From contig CAZFQS010000007.1 in NCBI GenBank assembly GCA_964521285.1, positions 62,001 to 126,000 of the forward strand: 64,000 bases of DNA. Reading direction: 5' to 3'. The notes beneath the pieces were generated by a model. The model had not been told where the DNA came from. It saw only the letters and a list, made by a program, of their open reading frames with translations, and ran no database searches. The translations under genes and the position numbers were made by a program. This DNA comes from G020354785 sp964521285. GTDB lineage: Bacteria > Bacteroidota > Bacteroidia > Bacteroidales > UBA10428. Shown one piece after another: positions 17,094 through 26,182 of the stretch (positions are counted from its first letter, which is position 1; every line of letters starts with the position of its first letter).

Positions 17094-18401
17094 ATGAGTT
17101 CTTTTAAAATAAAAGGAGGAAAGAGATTAAGAGGTGAGATAATACCTCAAGGATCAAAAAATGAAGCGTTACAGGTGATATGTGCTACTTTACTAACCCC
17201 TGAGAAAGTAATTATCAGAAACATTCCCGATATTATTGATGTAAATAATTTAATTGGTTTAATAACAGGATTAGGTGTTGAAGTTAACAGATTAAATTCT
17301 TCTGATTATTCCTTTTGTGCAAAGGATGTCAATATAGATTACCTTCTGAGCGATGAATTCATTAAGAACAGTGCAAGCCTGCGAGGTTCGTTAATGCTCA
17401 TCGGGCCTCTCATCGCCAGATTTGGAAAGGGATACATCCCAAAACCCGGAGGAGATAAAATAGGGAGGAGAAGAGTGGATACTCATATTAATGGATTCAT
17501 AAAATTAGGAGCCAGGTTTAATTATGATGCCAGGGAAGATTTCTATAAAATAGAAGCTAAACATCTCCAGGGATGCTATATTTTACTTGAGGAAGCTTCA
17601 GTTACCGGCACTGCAAATATTATTATGGCTGCCGTGCTTGCCGAAGACAAATCAACAATATACCATGCAGCATGTGAACCGTATATTCAGCAGTTATGCA
17701 AAATGCTGAATATGATGGGTGCAAAAATATCAGGTATTAGTTCAAACTTGCTAACTATTGAGGGTGTTTCCAAGCTAGGAGGATGTGAGCATACTCTTTT
17801 GCCGGATATGATTGAAGTGGGAAGTTTTATCGGATTGGCTGCTATGACAAAGAGTGAAATACTAATAAAAAATGTATCATATCAAAACCTCGGAATTATT
17901 CCTTATTCATTTAGGCGGTTAGGCATTAGGTTTGAAAAAACAAATGATGATATCTTTATCCCTGAGCAGGAACACTATGAAATTGAGACTTTTATCGACG
18001 GATCTATAATGACAATTGATGATGCTCCCTGGCCCGGTCTCACTCCTGATTTGTTAAGTGTTATTCTGGTCGTGGCAACACAGGCAAAGGGAAGTATACT
18101 TATTCATCAGAAAATGTTTGAGAGCAGATTGTTTTTTGTGGATAAATTAATAGATATGGGGGCTCAAATCATATTATGTGATCCTCATCGGGCAACAGTT
18201 ATAGGATTGGATAATCAAATTAATTTAAGGGCTACTAATATGACTTCACCAGATATACGTGCAGGTGTTGCTTTACTGATTGCTGCTCTTTCGGCAGATG
18301 GCACAAGTATAATTAATAATATTGATCAAATAGACAGGGGATACCAGTATATAGATAAACGTTTAAATAATATAGGTGCTGAGATTGTCAGGGTTAGTTA
18401 A
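17094..18401 (+). CDS. murA: UDP-N-acetylglucosamine 1-carboxyvinyltransferase MurA (Cys-to-Asp active-site form)
   Basis: This 435-residue enzyme transfers enolpyruvate from PEP to UDP-GlcNAc, the first committed step of peptidoglycan synthesis. The catalytic K22-N23 pair is in GSKNEAL. The active-site loop reads PGGDKIGRRRVDTH, with D121 (codon 17454-17456) where E. coli has Cys115. Cys115Asp is the known cause of intrinsic fosfomycin insensitivity in other MurA enzymes. The length is family-typical and the gene probably shares a transcript with the DUF4290 gene. Confidence 0.95.
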   Translation: MSSFKIKGGKRLRGEIIPQGSKNEALQVICATLLTPEKVIIRNIPDIIDVNNLIGLITGLGVEVNRLNSSDYSFCAKDVNIDYLLSDEFIKNSASLRGSLMLIGPLIARFGKGYIPKPGGDKIGRRRVDTHINGFIKLGARFNYDAREDFYKIEAKHLQGCYILLEEASVTGTANIIMAAVLAEDKSTIYHAACEPYIQQLCKMLNMMGAKISGISSNLLTIEGVSKLGGCEHTLLPDMIEVGSFIGLAAMTKSEILIKNVSYQNLGIIPYSFRRLGIRFEKTNDDIFIPEQEHYEIETFIDGSIMTIDDAPWPGLTPDLLSVILVVATQAKGSILIHQKMFESRLFFVDKLIDMGAQIILCDPHRATVIGLDNQINLRATNMTSPDIRAGVALLIAALSADGTSIINNIDQIDRGYQYIDKRLNNIGAEIVRVS

Positions 18402-18423
18402 AATCAAAATTACATTTCTTTGT

Positions 18424-18431
18424 TATTTTTG
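18424..18431 (+). promoter_or_regulatory. -7 element upstream of grpE
   Basis: TATTTTTG matches TAnnTTTG. It lies 22 bp after the murA stop and about 110 bp before grpE, implying a leader of roughly 100 nt. No TTG box is seen at 19-20 bp, so activity may depend on another sigma factor or activator. No CIRCE-type inverted repeat was seen. Confidence 0.45.
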
Positions 18432-18540
18432 CATTTAAAATTTAAATAGGCTGTCAAATTGTCTGAATAAGAAAAATGGCAAGTATTTTGTCAGCTAAGA
18501 TCGCTGTTAAAAATAAATATTTAATTAAAACAGGTTCCAT

Positions 18541-19140
18541 ATGGTAAAGAAAGCAATGCCAGAAAAAGAGGAAACGATACATAGCACAGCAAAAACTGGT
18601 AAAACCAGGGGAGATATTAATAAAACAACTATTAAATCATCAGGGAAAACAGCAAAAAAAAGGACATCTGATCAAAGAGAAAAGATTAAATCGAAGATGG
18701 CATCTTATGAAGAAAAAATAAAAGAACTGACAGATAAATACTTAAGATTATCAGCCGAGTTTGATAACTATAGAAAACGTACTCTTAAAGAGAAAATTGA
18801 ATTAACAAAATCAGCAGGAGAGGAGTTACTGAAAAATATATTGCCAGTTATGGATGATTTTGAAAGGGGCATAAAGACTGTTAATAATGCCGGCGATATT
18901 ACAGCAATAAAAGAAGGAATAGATCTAATATACAATAAATTCAAGGACTTCCTAAATCAAAATGGAGTCAGGGAAATAGATGCTAAAGAAAAGGAATTTA
19001 ATATCGATCTTCACGAAGCAGTCACAAAAATACCTGCTGCAAAAAAAGATTTAAAAGGTAAGGTAGTTGACGTGATCGAAAAAGGTTATACTCTTAATGA
19101 TAAGGTAATCAGATATTCAAAGGTTGTAATTGGTGAATAA
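18541..19140 (+). CDS. grpE: Nucleotide exchange factor GrpE
   Basis: This 199-residue GrpE drives ADP release from DnaK. A lysine-rich, low-complexity N-terminus (residues 1-50) precedes the long helix (SYEEKIKELTDKYLRLSAEF) and the core ILPVMDDFERGI. The C-terminal beta region shows LHEAVTKIPA and GYTLNDKVIRYSKVVIG. It sits 67 bp upstream of dnaJ, forming a chaperone pair; dnaK is not in the window. Confidence 0.95.
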   Translation: MVKKAMPEKEETIHSTAKTGKTRGDINKTTIKSSGKTAKKRTSDQREKIKSKMASYEEKIKELTDKYLRLSAEFDNYRKRTLKEKIELTKSAGEELLKNILPVMDDFERGIKTVNNAGDITAIKEGIDLIYNKFKDFLNQNGVREIDAKEKEFNIDLHEAVTKIPAAKKDLKGKVVDVIEKGYTLNDKVIRYSKVVIGE

Positions 19141-19207
19141 ATTATCATTTTTGTTCCAGTAGTAAGAGGCATCTATTAAATACCCTACCTGAAAATATAA
19201 TAAATAA

Positions 19208-20353
19208 ATGGCTAAAAGAGATTATTATGAAATTCTGAATGTACCTAAAAATGCTTCCCTGGAGGATATAAAAAGGGCTTACAGAAAGCAGGCATTAAAA
19301 TATCATCCGGATAAAAATCCTGGCGATAAACAAGCCGAAGAAAAGTTCAAGGAAGCAGCAGAGGCATATGGAGTCTTGCGTGACTCTGATAAGAGGGCCA
19401 GGTATGATCAATTCGGCCACGCAGGCGTAGGAGGTGCTTCGGGTGGGGGATTTAGTATGACTATTGATGATATTTTTAGTCAGTTTGGCGATATATTCGG
19501 TGATTTCGGATTTGGAGGATTTGGCGGCTTCGGAACCGGCAGAAGGAGTTCCAGAAGAATTAACAAAGGAACTAATCTCAGGGTAAAAGTAAAATTGAAC
19601 CTGGAGGAAATTGCAGCCGGGGTCCAGAAAAAAATTAAAGTGAATAAGTACGTAACCTGTGATGTATGTGGCGGAACAGGAGCAAGGGACGGCAGTTCAT
19701 ATAATACATGTTCAACTTGTGGGGGAACTGGTAATGTTACAAGAGTGACACAAACACTTCTGGGTCATATGCAGACAACACAGGCTTGTCCTTCGTGCGA
19801 TGGTGAAGGAAGAACAATTGCACAAAAATGTACAAATTGTCATGGTGAAGGTATCATAAAAGCGAATGAAATAATTAGTATGAAGATTCCCGCAGGGGTG
19901 GCTGAAGGCATGCAAATGACTGTTGCAGGCAAAGGTAATGCCGCAAGAAGAGGAGGTATTAATGGAGAATTGTTAGTCTTAATTGAGGAGGAAAACCATC
20001 CTGATTTAATTCGTGATGGCAATGATTTGTTATACAATTTACATATAAGTATCACTCAGGCAGCATTAGGTGCCCCTGTTGAAGTACCGACTATTAACGG
20101 GAAAGTTAAAATAAAAATCGATCCGGGGACACAACCGGGTAAAATTCTGAGATTAAGAGGAAAGGGATTACCGGGAGTAGATAGCTACGGACGGGGTGAC
20201 CTGCTCGTCAGTATTAATGTGTGGATCCCAAAATTACTTACACGTGAAGAAAGAAAGTTATTAGAAAAGCTGAATGAATCTCCAAATTTCAAGCCTAATC
20301 CCAATAAGGCAGATACAAGTTATTTCGAGAAAAAGACCAATTTTTTTAACTAA
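19208..20353 (+). CDS. dnaJ: Chaperone DnaJ (Hsp40)
   Basis: This 381-residue co-chaperone stimulates DnaK ATPase. The J domain contains YHPDKNPG (residues 32-39), followed by a G/F region (GFGGFGGFGTGRR). Four zinc-binding repeats follow: CDVCGGTG, CSTCGGTG, CPSCDGEG and CTNCHGEG. The C-terminal substrate-binding domains are complete. The stop abuts the next start without a gap (TAAATG), so the ABC transporter genes are probably co-transcribed. Confidence 0.97.
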   Translation: MAKRDYYEILNVPKNASLEDIKRAYRKQALKYHPDKNPGDKQAEEKFKEAAEAYGVLRDSDKRARYDQFGHAGVGGASGGGFSMTIDDIFSQFGDIFGDFGFGGFGGFGTGRRSSRRINKGTNLRVKVKLNLEEIAAGVQKKIKVNKYVTCDVCGGTGARDGSSYNTCSTCGGTGNVTRVTQTLLGHMQTTQACPSCDGEGRTIAQKCTNCHGEGIIKANEIISMKIPAGVAEGMQMTVAGKGNAARRGGINGELLVLIEEENHPDLIRDGNDLLYNLHISITQAALGAPVEVPTINGKVKIKIDPGTQPGKILRLRGKGLPGVDSYGRGDLLVSINVWIPKLLTREERKLLEKLNESPNFKPNPNKADTSYFEKKTNFFN

Positions 20354-21283
20354 ATGGATATCTTCAAAGCACAAAATATACGCAAACAATTTGGGAATAC
20401 CATTGCCTTAAATGAAGTATCGGTTAATGTGCCGGAAGGCAGTATATATGGATTACTAGGCCCAAATGGTGCAGGAAAAACTACCTTAATACGAATTATA
20501 AATCAAATACTGGCTCCTGATAAGGGAGAGTTATATTTTTATAACAGGAAGCTTAAGTCGGATGATATATTTCAAATTGGCTATCTTCCGGAGGAAAGAG
20601 GTTTGTATAAGAAAATGAAGGTTGGAGAGCAGGCATTATATCTTGCACAACTTAAAGGGGTATCAAAAAAAGAAGCACTTGCAAGGTTAAAATACTGGTT
20701 TCAAAAATTTGAAATTCAGGCATGGTGGAACAAAAAGATTGAAGAACTTTCAAAAGGCATGCAACAAAAAATCCAGTTTATTATTACAATATTGCACGAA
20801 CCAGCACTTATTATTTTTGATGAGCCTTTTAGTGGTTTTGATCCTATAAATACAAAATTACTCAAGAAAGAAGTTCTGAACTTAAGAGAAAAGGGCGCAA
20901 CTATAATATTTTCCACACATGACATGAGTTCTGTTGAAGAATTATGTGATCATATAACATTGATCAACAAATCAAAGACTATACTCGAAGGTAAAATAAA
21001 TGATATAAGGAATGCATATAAATCAAATACTTTTAAAATAGGTTACAAAGGTAATCCGGAGAAACTGAAAAATCTTCTGGATGGAGATTTTGAATTAATT
21101 GAGCATAGTACGAAGGACAATACTAATTACGCTAAAATCAAAGTAAACAGGTTATTAAGGAAAAATGAACTACTTTATTTGTTAATACCTGAAATTCAAA
21201 TTACTTCATTTAATGAATTACTCCCAAGTATGAATGAAATATTTATTAAAGTAGTTGAAAAATCTCAGGATGTTACTAACTAA
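20354..21283 (+). CDS. ABC transporter ATP-binding protein (NatA-like)
   Basis: This 309-residue ATPase has Walker A GPNGAGKTT (residues 36-44), signature LSKGMQQK, Walker B LIIFDEPFSGFDP and the switch histidine in STHDM. A C-terminal ~90-residue extension resembles exporters of the NatA/drug-resistance group. It begins directly after dnaJ and is followed 15 bp later by its permease. The substrate is unknown; sodium, peptide or lipid export are all possible. Confidence 0.9.
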   Translation: MDIFKAQNIRKQFGNTIALNEVSVNVPEGSIYGLLGPNGAGKTTLIRIINQILAPDKGELYFYNRKLKSDDIFQIGYLPEERGLYKKMKVGEQALYLAQLKGVSKKEALARLKYWFQKFEIQAWWNKKIEELSKGMQQKIQFIITILHEPALIIFDEPFSGFDPINTKLLKKEVLNLREKGATIIFSTHDMSSVEELCDHITLINKSKTILEGKINDIRNAYKSNTFKIGYKGNPEKLKNLLDGDFELIEHSTKDNTNYAKIKVNRLLRKNELLYLLIPEIQITSFNELLPSMNEIFIKVVEKSQDVTN

Positions 21284-21298
21284 ACGATTTTACGGTAA

Positions 21299-22666
21299 AT
21301 GAATAAAATAACAATTATTGTTAAACGTGAATACTTAACCAGGGTAAGAAAAAGAGCATTTATCATAATGACTTTAATAGGACCAATCCTGTTTGCCGCC
21401 TTTTTAATAATTCCTGCCTGGCTGGCGACGCTTGAAGACAAAGAAGAAAAAATAATTGCTGTAATTGAATATAGTGATAGCAATACGCCGGTACCTGATT
21501 CATTAAAGCAGTTTTTTGATGCTTTACCGGATAGGGACAATCTGAAATTTGAATATATAGGATATACCACTTTAGATGTATTAAAGTCTACTCTCGAGTA
21601 TTCAAAATATTTTGGCATCCTGCATATTCCTCATAATGTAATTAATTCCGAAGTAGTTGAATTATATACCAAAAAGGAACCAAGCATAAGCATGGAAATT
21701 TATATTACTAAATCTCTGGAGAAATATATACACAATATTAAATTAAGGAAGTTAAATATACCTGTTGAAGTCTTAAATTCTGTGCAAACCAGCATAAAAT
21801 TAAAAACTATAAAACTGGAGAAGGGTAAATATGAAGAGAAAGACTTGAAAAATTTAAGAAGAGGAGTTGGTTATGCAGCAGGATTCTTAATTTATTTTTA
21901 TATCTTCTTTTTTGGAGCCCAGGTTATGCGTGGAGTAATTGAAGAAAAGACAAACAGGATTGTTGAATTAATCGTATCCTCAGTTCGTCCCTTTCAGCTT
22001 ATGATGGGTAAAATTATTGGCATTGGATTATTAGGCCTTACACAATTTATAGCCTGGATTATATTAACCTTTGTTATCGTTACTGTTGCTCAGGAAGTAT
22101 TAATGGTAAAGAATAATATAAAGGAGAAACAACAATTTACTGCTGAAAGTATTATTGATGCCAAACCTGTTACCCAGGAACAATTAAATACAGATAATAA
22201 GGTTGCCGAATTTGAAGGAATTCTTAATAAGATAAGGGGAATTGATTTTATTGTTATGATCAGTATTTTTATATTTTATTTCCTTGGCGGTTATATTCTG
22301 TACGGCTCATTATTTGCAGCTATTGGCGCTGTAGTTGATAGTGAGACCGACACACAACAATTTATGCTGCCGGTAACTGTACCACTTATTATCAGCATAT
22401 TTGTTATGATTAATGCTTTTATGAATCCAAGCGGGAAGATTGCAGTATTGTTTTCCATTATTCCATTGACCTCACCTATTGTTATGATGGCTAGAATACC
22501 ATTTGATGTCCCCTGGGCAGAACTTGTTGCTTCAATGATTATTTTAGTTCTCACTTTTCTGGGAACTACATGGTTTGCAGGTAAAATATACAAAACAGGA
22601 ATTTTAATGTACGGAAAGAAAGTAAATTACAGGGAGATCTGGAAATGGTTAACATATAAGACCTGA
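21299..22666 (+). CDS. ABC-2 type permease (NatB-like)
   Basis: This 455-residue membrane protein has one N-terminal transmembrane helix (residues ~20-42), a large extracytoplasmic domain (to ~185), then five or six helices. The motif RGVIEEKTNRIVELIVSSVR (residues 215-234) is typical of ABC-2/NatB permeases. It pairs with the ATPase just upstream to form an exporter. Substrate and regulation are not evident. Confidence 0.88.
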   Translation: MNKITIIVKREYLTRVRKRAFIIMTLIGPILFAAFLIIPAWLATLEDKEEKIIAVIEYSDSNTPVPDSLKQFFDALPDRDNLKFEYIGYTTLDVLKSTLEYSKYFGILHIPHNVINSEVVELYTKKEPSISMEIYITKSLEKYIHNIKLRKLNIPVEVLNSVQTSIKLKTIKLEKGKYEEKDLKNLRRGVGYAAGFLIYFYIFFFGAQVMRGVIEEKTNRIVELIVSSVRPFQLMMGKIIGIGLLGLTQFIAWIILTFVIVTVAQEVLMVKNNIKEKQQFTAESIIDAKPVTQEQLNTDNKVAEFEGILNKIRGIDFIVMISIFIFYFLGGYILYGSLFAAIGAVVDSETDTQQFMLPVTVPLIISIFVMINAFMNPSGKIAVLFSIIPLTSPIVMMARIPFDVPWAELVASMIILVLTFLGTTWFAGKIYKTGILMYGKKVNYREIWKWLTYKT

Positions 22667-22700
22667 TTAATCCTCAGGTATTATCATATAAATAACCTGA
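22661..22700 (+). other. Mutually exclusive hairpin segments between permease and regulator genes
   Basis: ACCTGATT occurs at 22661-22668 and again at 22695-22702, with TCAGGT (22674-22679) between them. TCAGGT can pair with either copy, giving two alternative hairpins. The first copy overlaps the permease stop. This could be an attenuator-like switch for the downstream regulator, but no U-tract follows either hairpin. Confidence 0.25.
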
Positions 22701-22741
22701 TTGAAAAAATTAAAATTAATTATCACTAATTAACTTAAATT

Positions 22742-23908
22742 ATGGCCAGTATATTAGTTATTGATGATGAAAAGAGTATCCTAAACACATTGAAGGAGAT
22801 TTTCGAATATGAAAATCATAAGGTTGAGTTAGCTACAAATGGGCCTGAAGGAATAGAACTTTTGGAGCAAAAGGATTTTGATGTCGTTTTATGTGATATC
22901 AAAATGCCTGAGATGGATGGTATTGAAGTTTTGGAAAGAATCCTTGACAAAAGTCAGGATATACCGGTTATTATGATATCAGGACATGGTAATATTGATA
23001 CTGCTGTTGAGGCAATTAAAAAGGGAGCGTATGATTTTATTGAAAAGCCGCTTGATCTGAACAGACTCCTGGTAACTGTCCGTAATGCCATAGAAAGGAT
23101 AGATCTGGTAACGCAAACTAAAGTATTAAAGAGAAAGGTTAGTAAAACTTATGATATCATCGGAGAGTCACCTGCTATTAGAAAAGTAAAAGAAATAATT
23201 GAAAAAGTAGCTCCAACAGATGCAAGGGTGCTAATTACAGGCAATAGCGGAACCGGCAAGGAATTGGTAGCAAGATGGCTGCATGAAAAAAGTGAAAGGG
23301 CATCCCAGCCTTTTGTAGAAGTTAATTGTGCCGCTATTCCTTCGGAATTAATAGAAAGTGAACTTTTTGGTCATGAAAAGGGTGCTTTCACATCTGCCCA
23401 TAAACAAAGAAAGGGTAAATTTGAACAAGCTGATGGAGGAACAATTTTTCTGGACGAGATCGGGGACATGAGCCTTGCCGCGCAGGCTAAGGTTCTTAGA
23501 GTTTTACAGGAGAATAAAATTACGAGAGTAGGAAGTGATAAAGATATAATAGTAAATGTTAGAGTTATAGCTGCTACGAACAAAAATCTTAAGGAAGAGA
23601 TAACAAAAAAAACATTCAGGGAAGATTTATATCACCGTATTAGTGTAATCCTGATTAATGTGCCTACTTTAAATGAAAGGCTGGAAGATATAAAATTGTT
23701 AGCTGACTTTTTTAATGAACAAATTTGTAATGAGTATAGACGGCAAAAAATCAAAATTTCAGAAGATGCAATTGAAGAACTCAAAAGAATAAAATGGACA
23801 GGTAATATTCGTGAATTTCGCAATGTGCTGGAGCGTCTTATTATCTTATGTGAAAAAGAAATTACAGGTAGAAATGTGGTTGATTATGCGCAACCGATAT
23901 TTAAATAG
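22742..23908 (+). CDS. Sigma54-type response regulator lacking a DNA-binding domain
   Basis: This 388-residue NtrC-like protein has a receiver domain (residues 1-120) with phospho-acceptor D52 (CDIKMP) and conserved K102. The AAA+ domain (~138-375) has Walker A GNSGTGKE (167-174), Walker B IFLDEIGD and arginine-finger segments. The sigma54-contact loop reads GAFTSA (214-219) rather than GAFTGA. The protein ends soon after the AAA+ lid, with no Fis-type helix-turn-helix, unlike ~450-residue NtrC. HTH-less forms occur naturally (for example H. pylori FlgR). No cognate kinase is adjacent. Confidence 0.88.
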   Translation: MASILVIDDEKSILNTLKEIFEYENHKVELATNGPEGIELLEQKDFDVVLCDIKMPEMDGIEVLERILDKSQDIPVIMISGHGNIDTAVEAIKKGAYDFIEKPLDLNRLLVTVRNAIERIDLVTQTKVLKRKVSKTYDIIGESPAIRKVKEIIEKVAPTDARVLITGNSGTGKELVARWLHEKSERASQPFVEVNCAAIPSELIESELFGHEKGAFTSAHKQRKGKFEQADGGTIFLDEIGDMSLAAQAKVLRVLQENKITRVGSDKDIIVNVRVIAATNKNLKEEITKKTFREDLYHRISVILINVPTLNERLEDIKLLADFFNEQICNEYRRQKIKISEDAIEELKRIKWTGNIREFRNVLERLIILCEKEITGRNVVDYAQPIFK

Positions 23909-23912
23909 TTAA

Positions 23913-23960
23913 ATTGTTCTATTGTTCTATTGCTCTATTGCTTTATTGTTGTATTGTTTA
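23913..23960. repeat. Degenerate 8-bp tandem repeat, six units
   Basis: The consecutive units are ATTGTTCT, ATTGTTCT, ATTGCTCT, ATTGCTTT, ATTGTTGT and ATTGTTTA. The array begins 5 bp after the response-regulator stop and covers the last codons and stop of the antiporter gene. A unit length of 8 is not a multiple of 3, so any change in copy number would alter the antiporter C-terminus. Confidence 0.85.
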
Positions 23961-25389
23961 CAATCCTGCGAATTTTAAAATTTGTGTAACCTATAATTAT
24001 AGCTATTACCGGATTTATTAAATTAAAAAAACAAAATGGCAGATAAGTCATCGTTGGCACTCCGAGCACCTTGGCCTGCGTCGCTCCACAAGTATTCCAC
24101 GGTATAAGTACTGAGGTTAATGTTCCTGCATCCTCCAGTGTCCTGCTCAATACTTCCGGTTTTAGTCCTTTATCTTTAAAGGTCTGGGAATACATTCTTC
24201 CGGGAACTACAATAGCAAGGTATTGATCAGAAGCTGTCAGATTAAAGAATATACAGGTTGTTATTGTTGATGCTATGAGTGAACCTGTTGACTGTGCCAG
24301 TAAAATTATTGTCTTTGTAATTCTTTTAAGCATGCCCCCGGCCTCCATGATTCCGCCAAATACCATTGCTGATAAAATTAACCAAACTGTATACAGCATT
24401 CCTGCCATTCCACCTGTTACAAACAAATCATTTATTGTTTTATTTGCAGTATCGATTTGAATATTTCCAAACATTGCCCTCATAATTACAATATAAGAAG
24501 CTTTTATCTGACTAATTCCTTCTCCGGCGAGTTGCCTGATCAATCCGGGCTGAAAAATTAAAGCAGCAACAGCTCCTAAAAGAGTACCTATTAAGAGAGC
24601 CGGTAATGCCGGCACCTTTTTTATGATAATAAATATCAATATTACAGGTATTGCTAATAATAATGGATTTAAATTAAAAGAATTATCAATTATAATAAGT
24701 ACCTGCCGGATGTTCGTTTCAGAAATATTATAATTATTAGTAAATCCTATAATTAAGAAGATAATTAATGTCAATAGTATTGAAGGCCCGGTAGTAATAA
24801 CCATATAACGAATGTGAGTGAATAAATCTGTTCCTGCTACGGCCGATGCAAGATTAGTCGTGTCGGAAAGAGGGGACATCTTATCACCAAAATAAGCACC
24901 TGAGATAATAGCTCCGGCAACTAATCCATCATTTATTCCAAGCGTTTTTCCAATTCCCAGTAAAGCTACACCAATTGTTGCTATTGTAGACCAGGAACTT
25001 CCTGTTACCAGAGAAATAATACCACTTACTATTAGTGCTGTAAACAAAAATATACTGGGGTGGATAATTTGCAATCCGTAATAAATAATGACAGGAATAA
25101 TACCACTGATTAACCAGGTCCCAGCCAGAGATCCAATAATTAATAAAATGAGAATTGAAGGGATTGCTATACTTATACTTTTATTTATTGAACTTAATAA
25201 TTTATTATAACTAACATTTAACCTTATAGAAATCAGCCCTGCAACAGCAGCTGACAATAATAAGACTATCTGATTTGCTCCTGAAAGAGTGTTCTCTTTA
25301 AAAATTATTACATTAAGTGACAGAAAACCAATTAAGAAAATAATTGGGATGAATGCCTGATAGAGCTTTGGAGATTTTATCTTATTCAT
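23935..25389 (-). CDS. nhaC: NhaC-family Na+/H+ antiporter
   Basis: This 484-residue inner-membrane protein has about 12 hydrophobic helices. Family features include VTGSSWSTIATIGVALLGIG (residues 147-166), ISGAYFGDKMSPLSDTTNLA (179-198) and a late PWNTCGATQAKVLGV. NhaC exchangers expel sodium in exchange for protons; some relatives carry amino acids or malate. The C-terminal residues NNTTIKQ and the stop codon are encoded by the tandem repeat at 23913-23960. It is convergent with the response regulator. Confidence 0.9.
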   Translation of the reverse strand: MNKIKSPKLYQAFIPIIFLIGFLSLNVIIFKENTLSGANQIVLLLSAAVAGLISIRLNVSYNKLLSSINKSISIAIPSILILLIIGSLAGTWLISGIIPVIIYYGLQIIHPSIFLFTALIVSGIISLVTGSSWSTIATIGVALLGIGKTLGINDGLVAGAIISGAYFGDKMSPLSDTTNLASAVAGTDLFTHIRYMVITTGPSILLTLIIFLIIGFTNNYNISETNIRQVLIIIDNSFNLNPLLLAIPVILIFIIIKKVPALPALLIGTLLGAVAALIFQPGLIRQLAGEGISQIKASYIVIMRAMFGNIQIDTANKTINDLFVTGGMAGMLYTVWLILSAMVFGGIMEAGGMLKRITKTIILLAQSTGSLIASTITTCIFFNLTASDQYLAIVVPGRMYSQTFKDKGLKPEVLSRTLEDAGTLTSVLIPWNTCGATQAKVLGVPTMTYLPFCFFNLINPVIAIIIGYTNFKIRRIVNNTTIKQ

Positions 25390-25479
25390 TTTATTGTAAA
25401 ATCATTGTACATTTAAATTTTTGCCAAAGTACACAAATTAATTAAAGATTTTGTTAAGGTTTTTTAACATATTTTATTA

Positions 25480-25487
25480 TACTTTTG
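25480..25487 (+). promoter_or_regulatory. -7 element upstream of the YqgE gene
   Basis: TACTTTTG matches TAnnTTTG and lies about 55 bp before the start codon at 25543. No TTG box occurs at 19-20 bp; the nearest is 26 bp upstream. The surrounding 153-bp divergent gap holds nothing else recognisable. Confidence 0.35.
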
Positions 25488-25542
25488 TTTGTCTATTGTA
25501 TATATTGGAGCAATTTTTGAAGAAGGTCAATAAACTTCGAAT

Positions 25543-26130
25543 ATGAATTTAGATTATAATTTTTTTGAACCTGATAATAAAATACCGCCTGCAAAAGGTA
25601 AAGTATTGATTTCTGAACCTTTTTTGCAGGATAATTATTTTAAACGATCAATTATTTTGTTAACAGAACATTCGGAAGAAGGCTCCGTCGGATTTGTACT
25701 TAATAAACCTGTTAATTTACAAGCTAACGAGGTTATAAGTGATTTTCCAAAAACTGATGCACTTATATCACTCGGGGGGCCTGTTAATACTAATACATTG
25801 CACTACATACATACCTTGGGTGATATTATTCCTGGAAGTGTGAAAGTACTGGAAAACATATATTGGAGTGGAGATTTTGAAATAGTAAAAAGATTAATTG
25901 AATCCGGTAATCTTGCAAAGGAACAAATACGGTTTTTTTTAGGTTACTCAGGGTGGCATGCGCACCAGCTCGAGGATGAACTGGCTGAAAATTCATGGGT
26001 TGTTGCCGAACTTAATCCGGAGGAGATAATGGCGCCCATCAGCAAACACTTCTGGAAAACTACACTGAAAAGGATGGGGAAAAAATATGAAATGTGGTCA
26101 AATTTTCCTGAAAATCCACAGATGAACTAA
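25543..26130 (+). CDS. YqgE/AlgH (DUF179) family protein
   Basis: This 195-residue cytosolic protein has the DUF179 pattern: KGKVLISEPFLQDNYFKRSI (residues 18-37), GSVGFVLNKPVN and LGGPVNTNTLHYIHT, with FFLGYSGWHAHQLEDEL later. YqgE homologues are widespread, but their biochemical role is unclear; AlgH was linked genetically to alginate regulation in Pseudomonas. The gene is probably monocistronic and convergent with an aminotransferase. Confidence 0.92.
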   Translation: MNLDYNFFEPDNKIPPAKGKVLISEPFLQDNYFKRSIILLTEHSEEGSVGFVLNKPVNLQANEVISDFPKTDALISLGGPVNTNTLHYIHTLGDIIPGSVKVLENIYWSGDFEIVKRLIESGNLAKEQIRFFLGYSGWHAHQLEDELAENSWVVAELNPEEIMAPISKHFWKTTLKRMGKKYEMWSNFPENPQMN

Positions 26131-26182
26131 ATTTAGCTGATTTGCAGCAAAGAAAGTTCTATAGCTAATTCCAGGTATTTTA

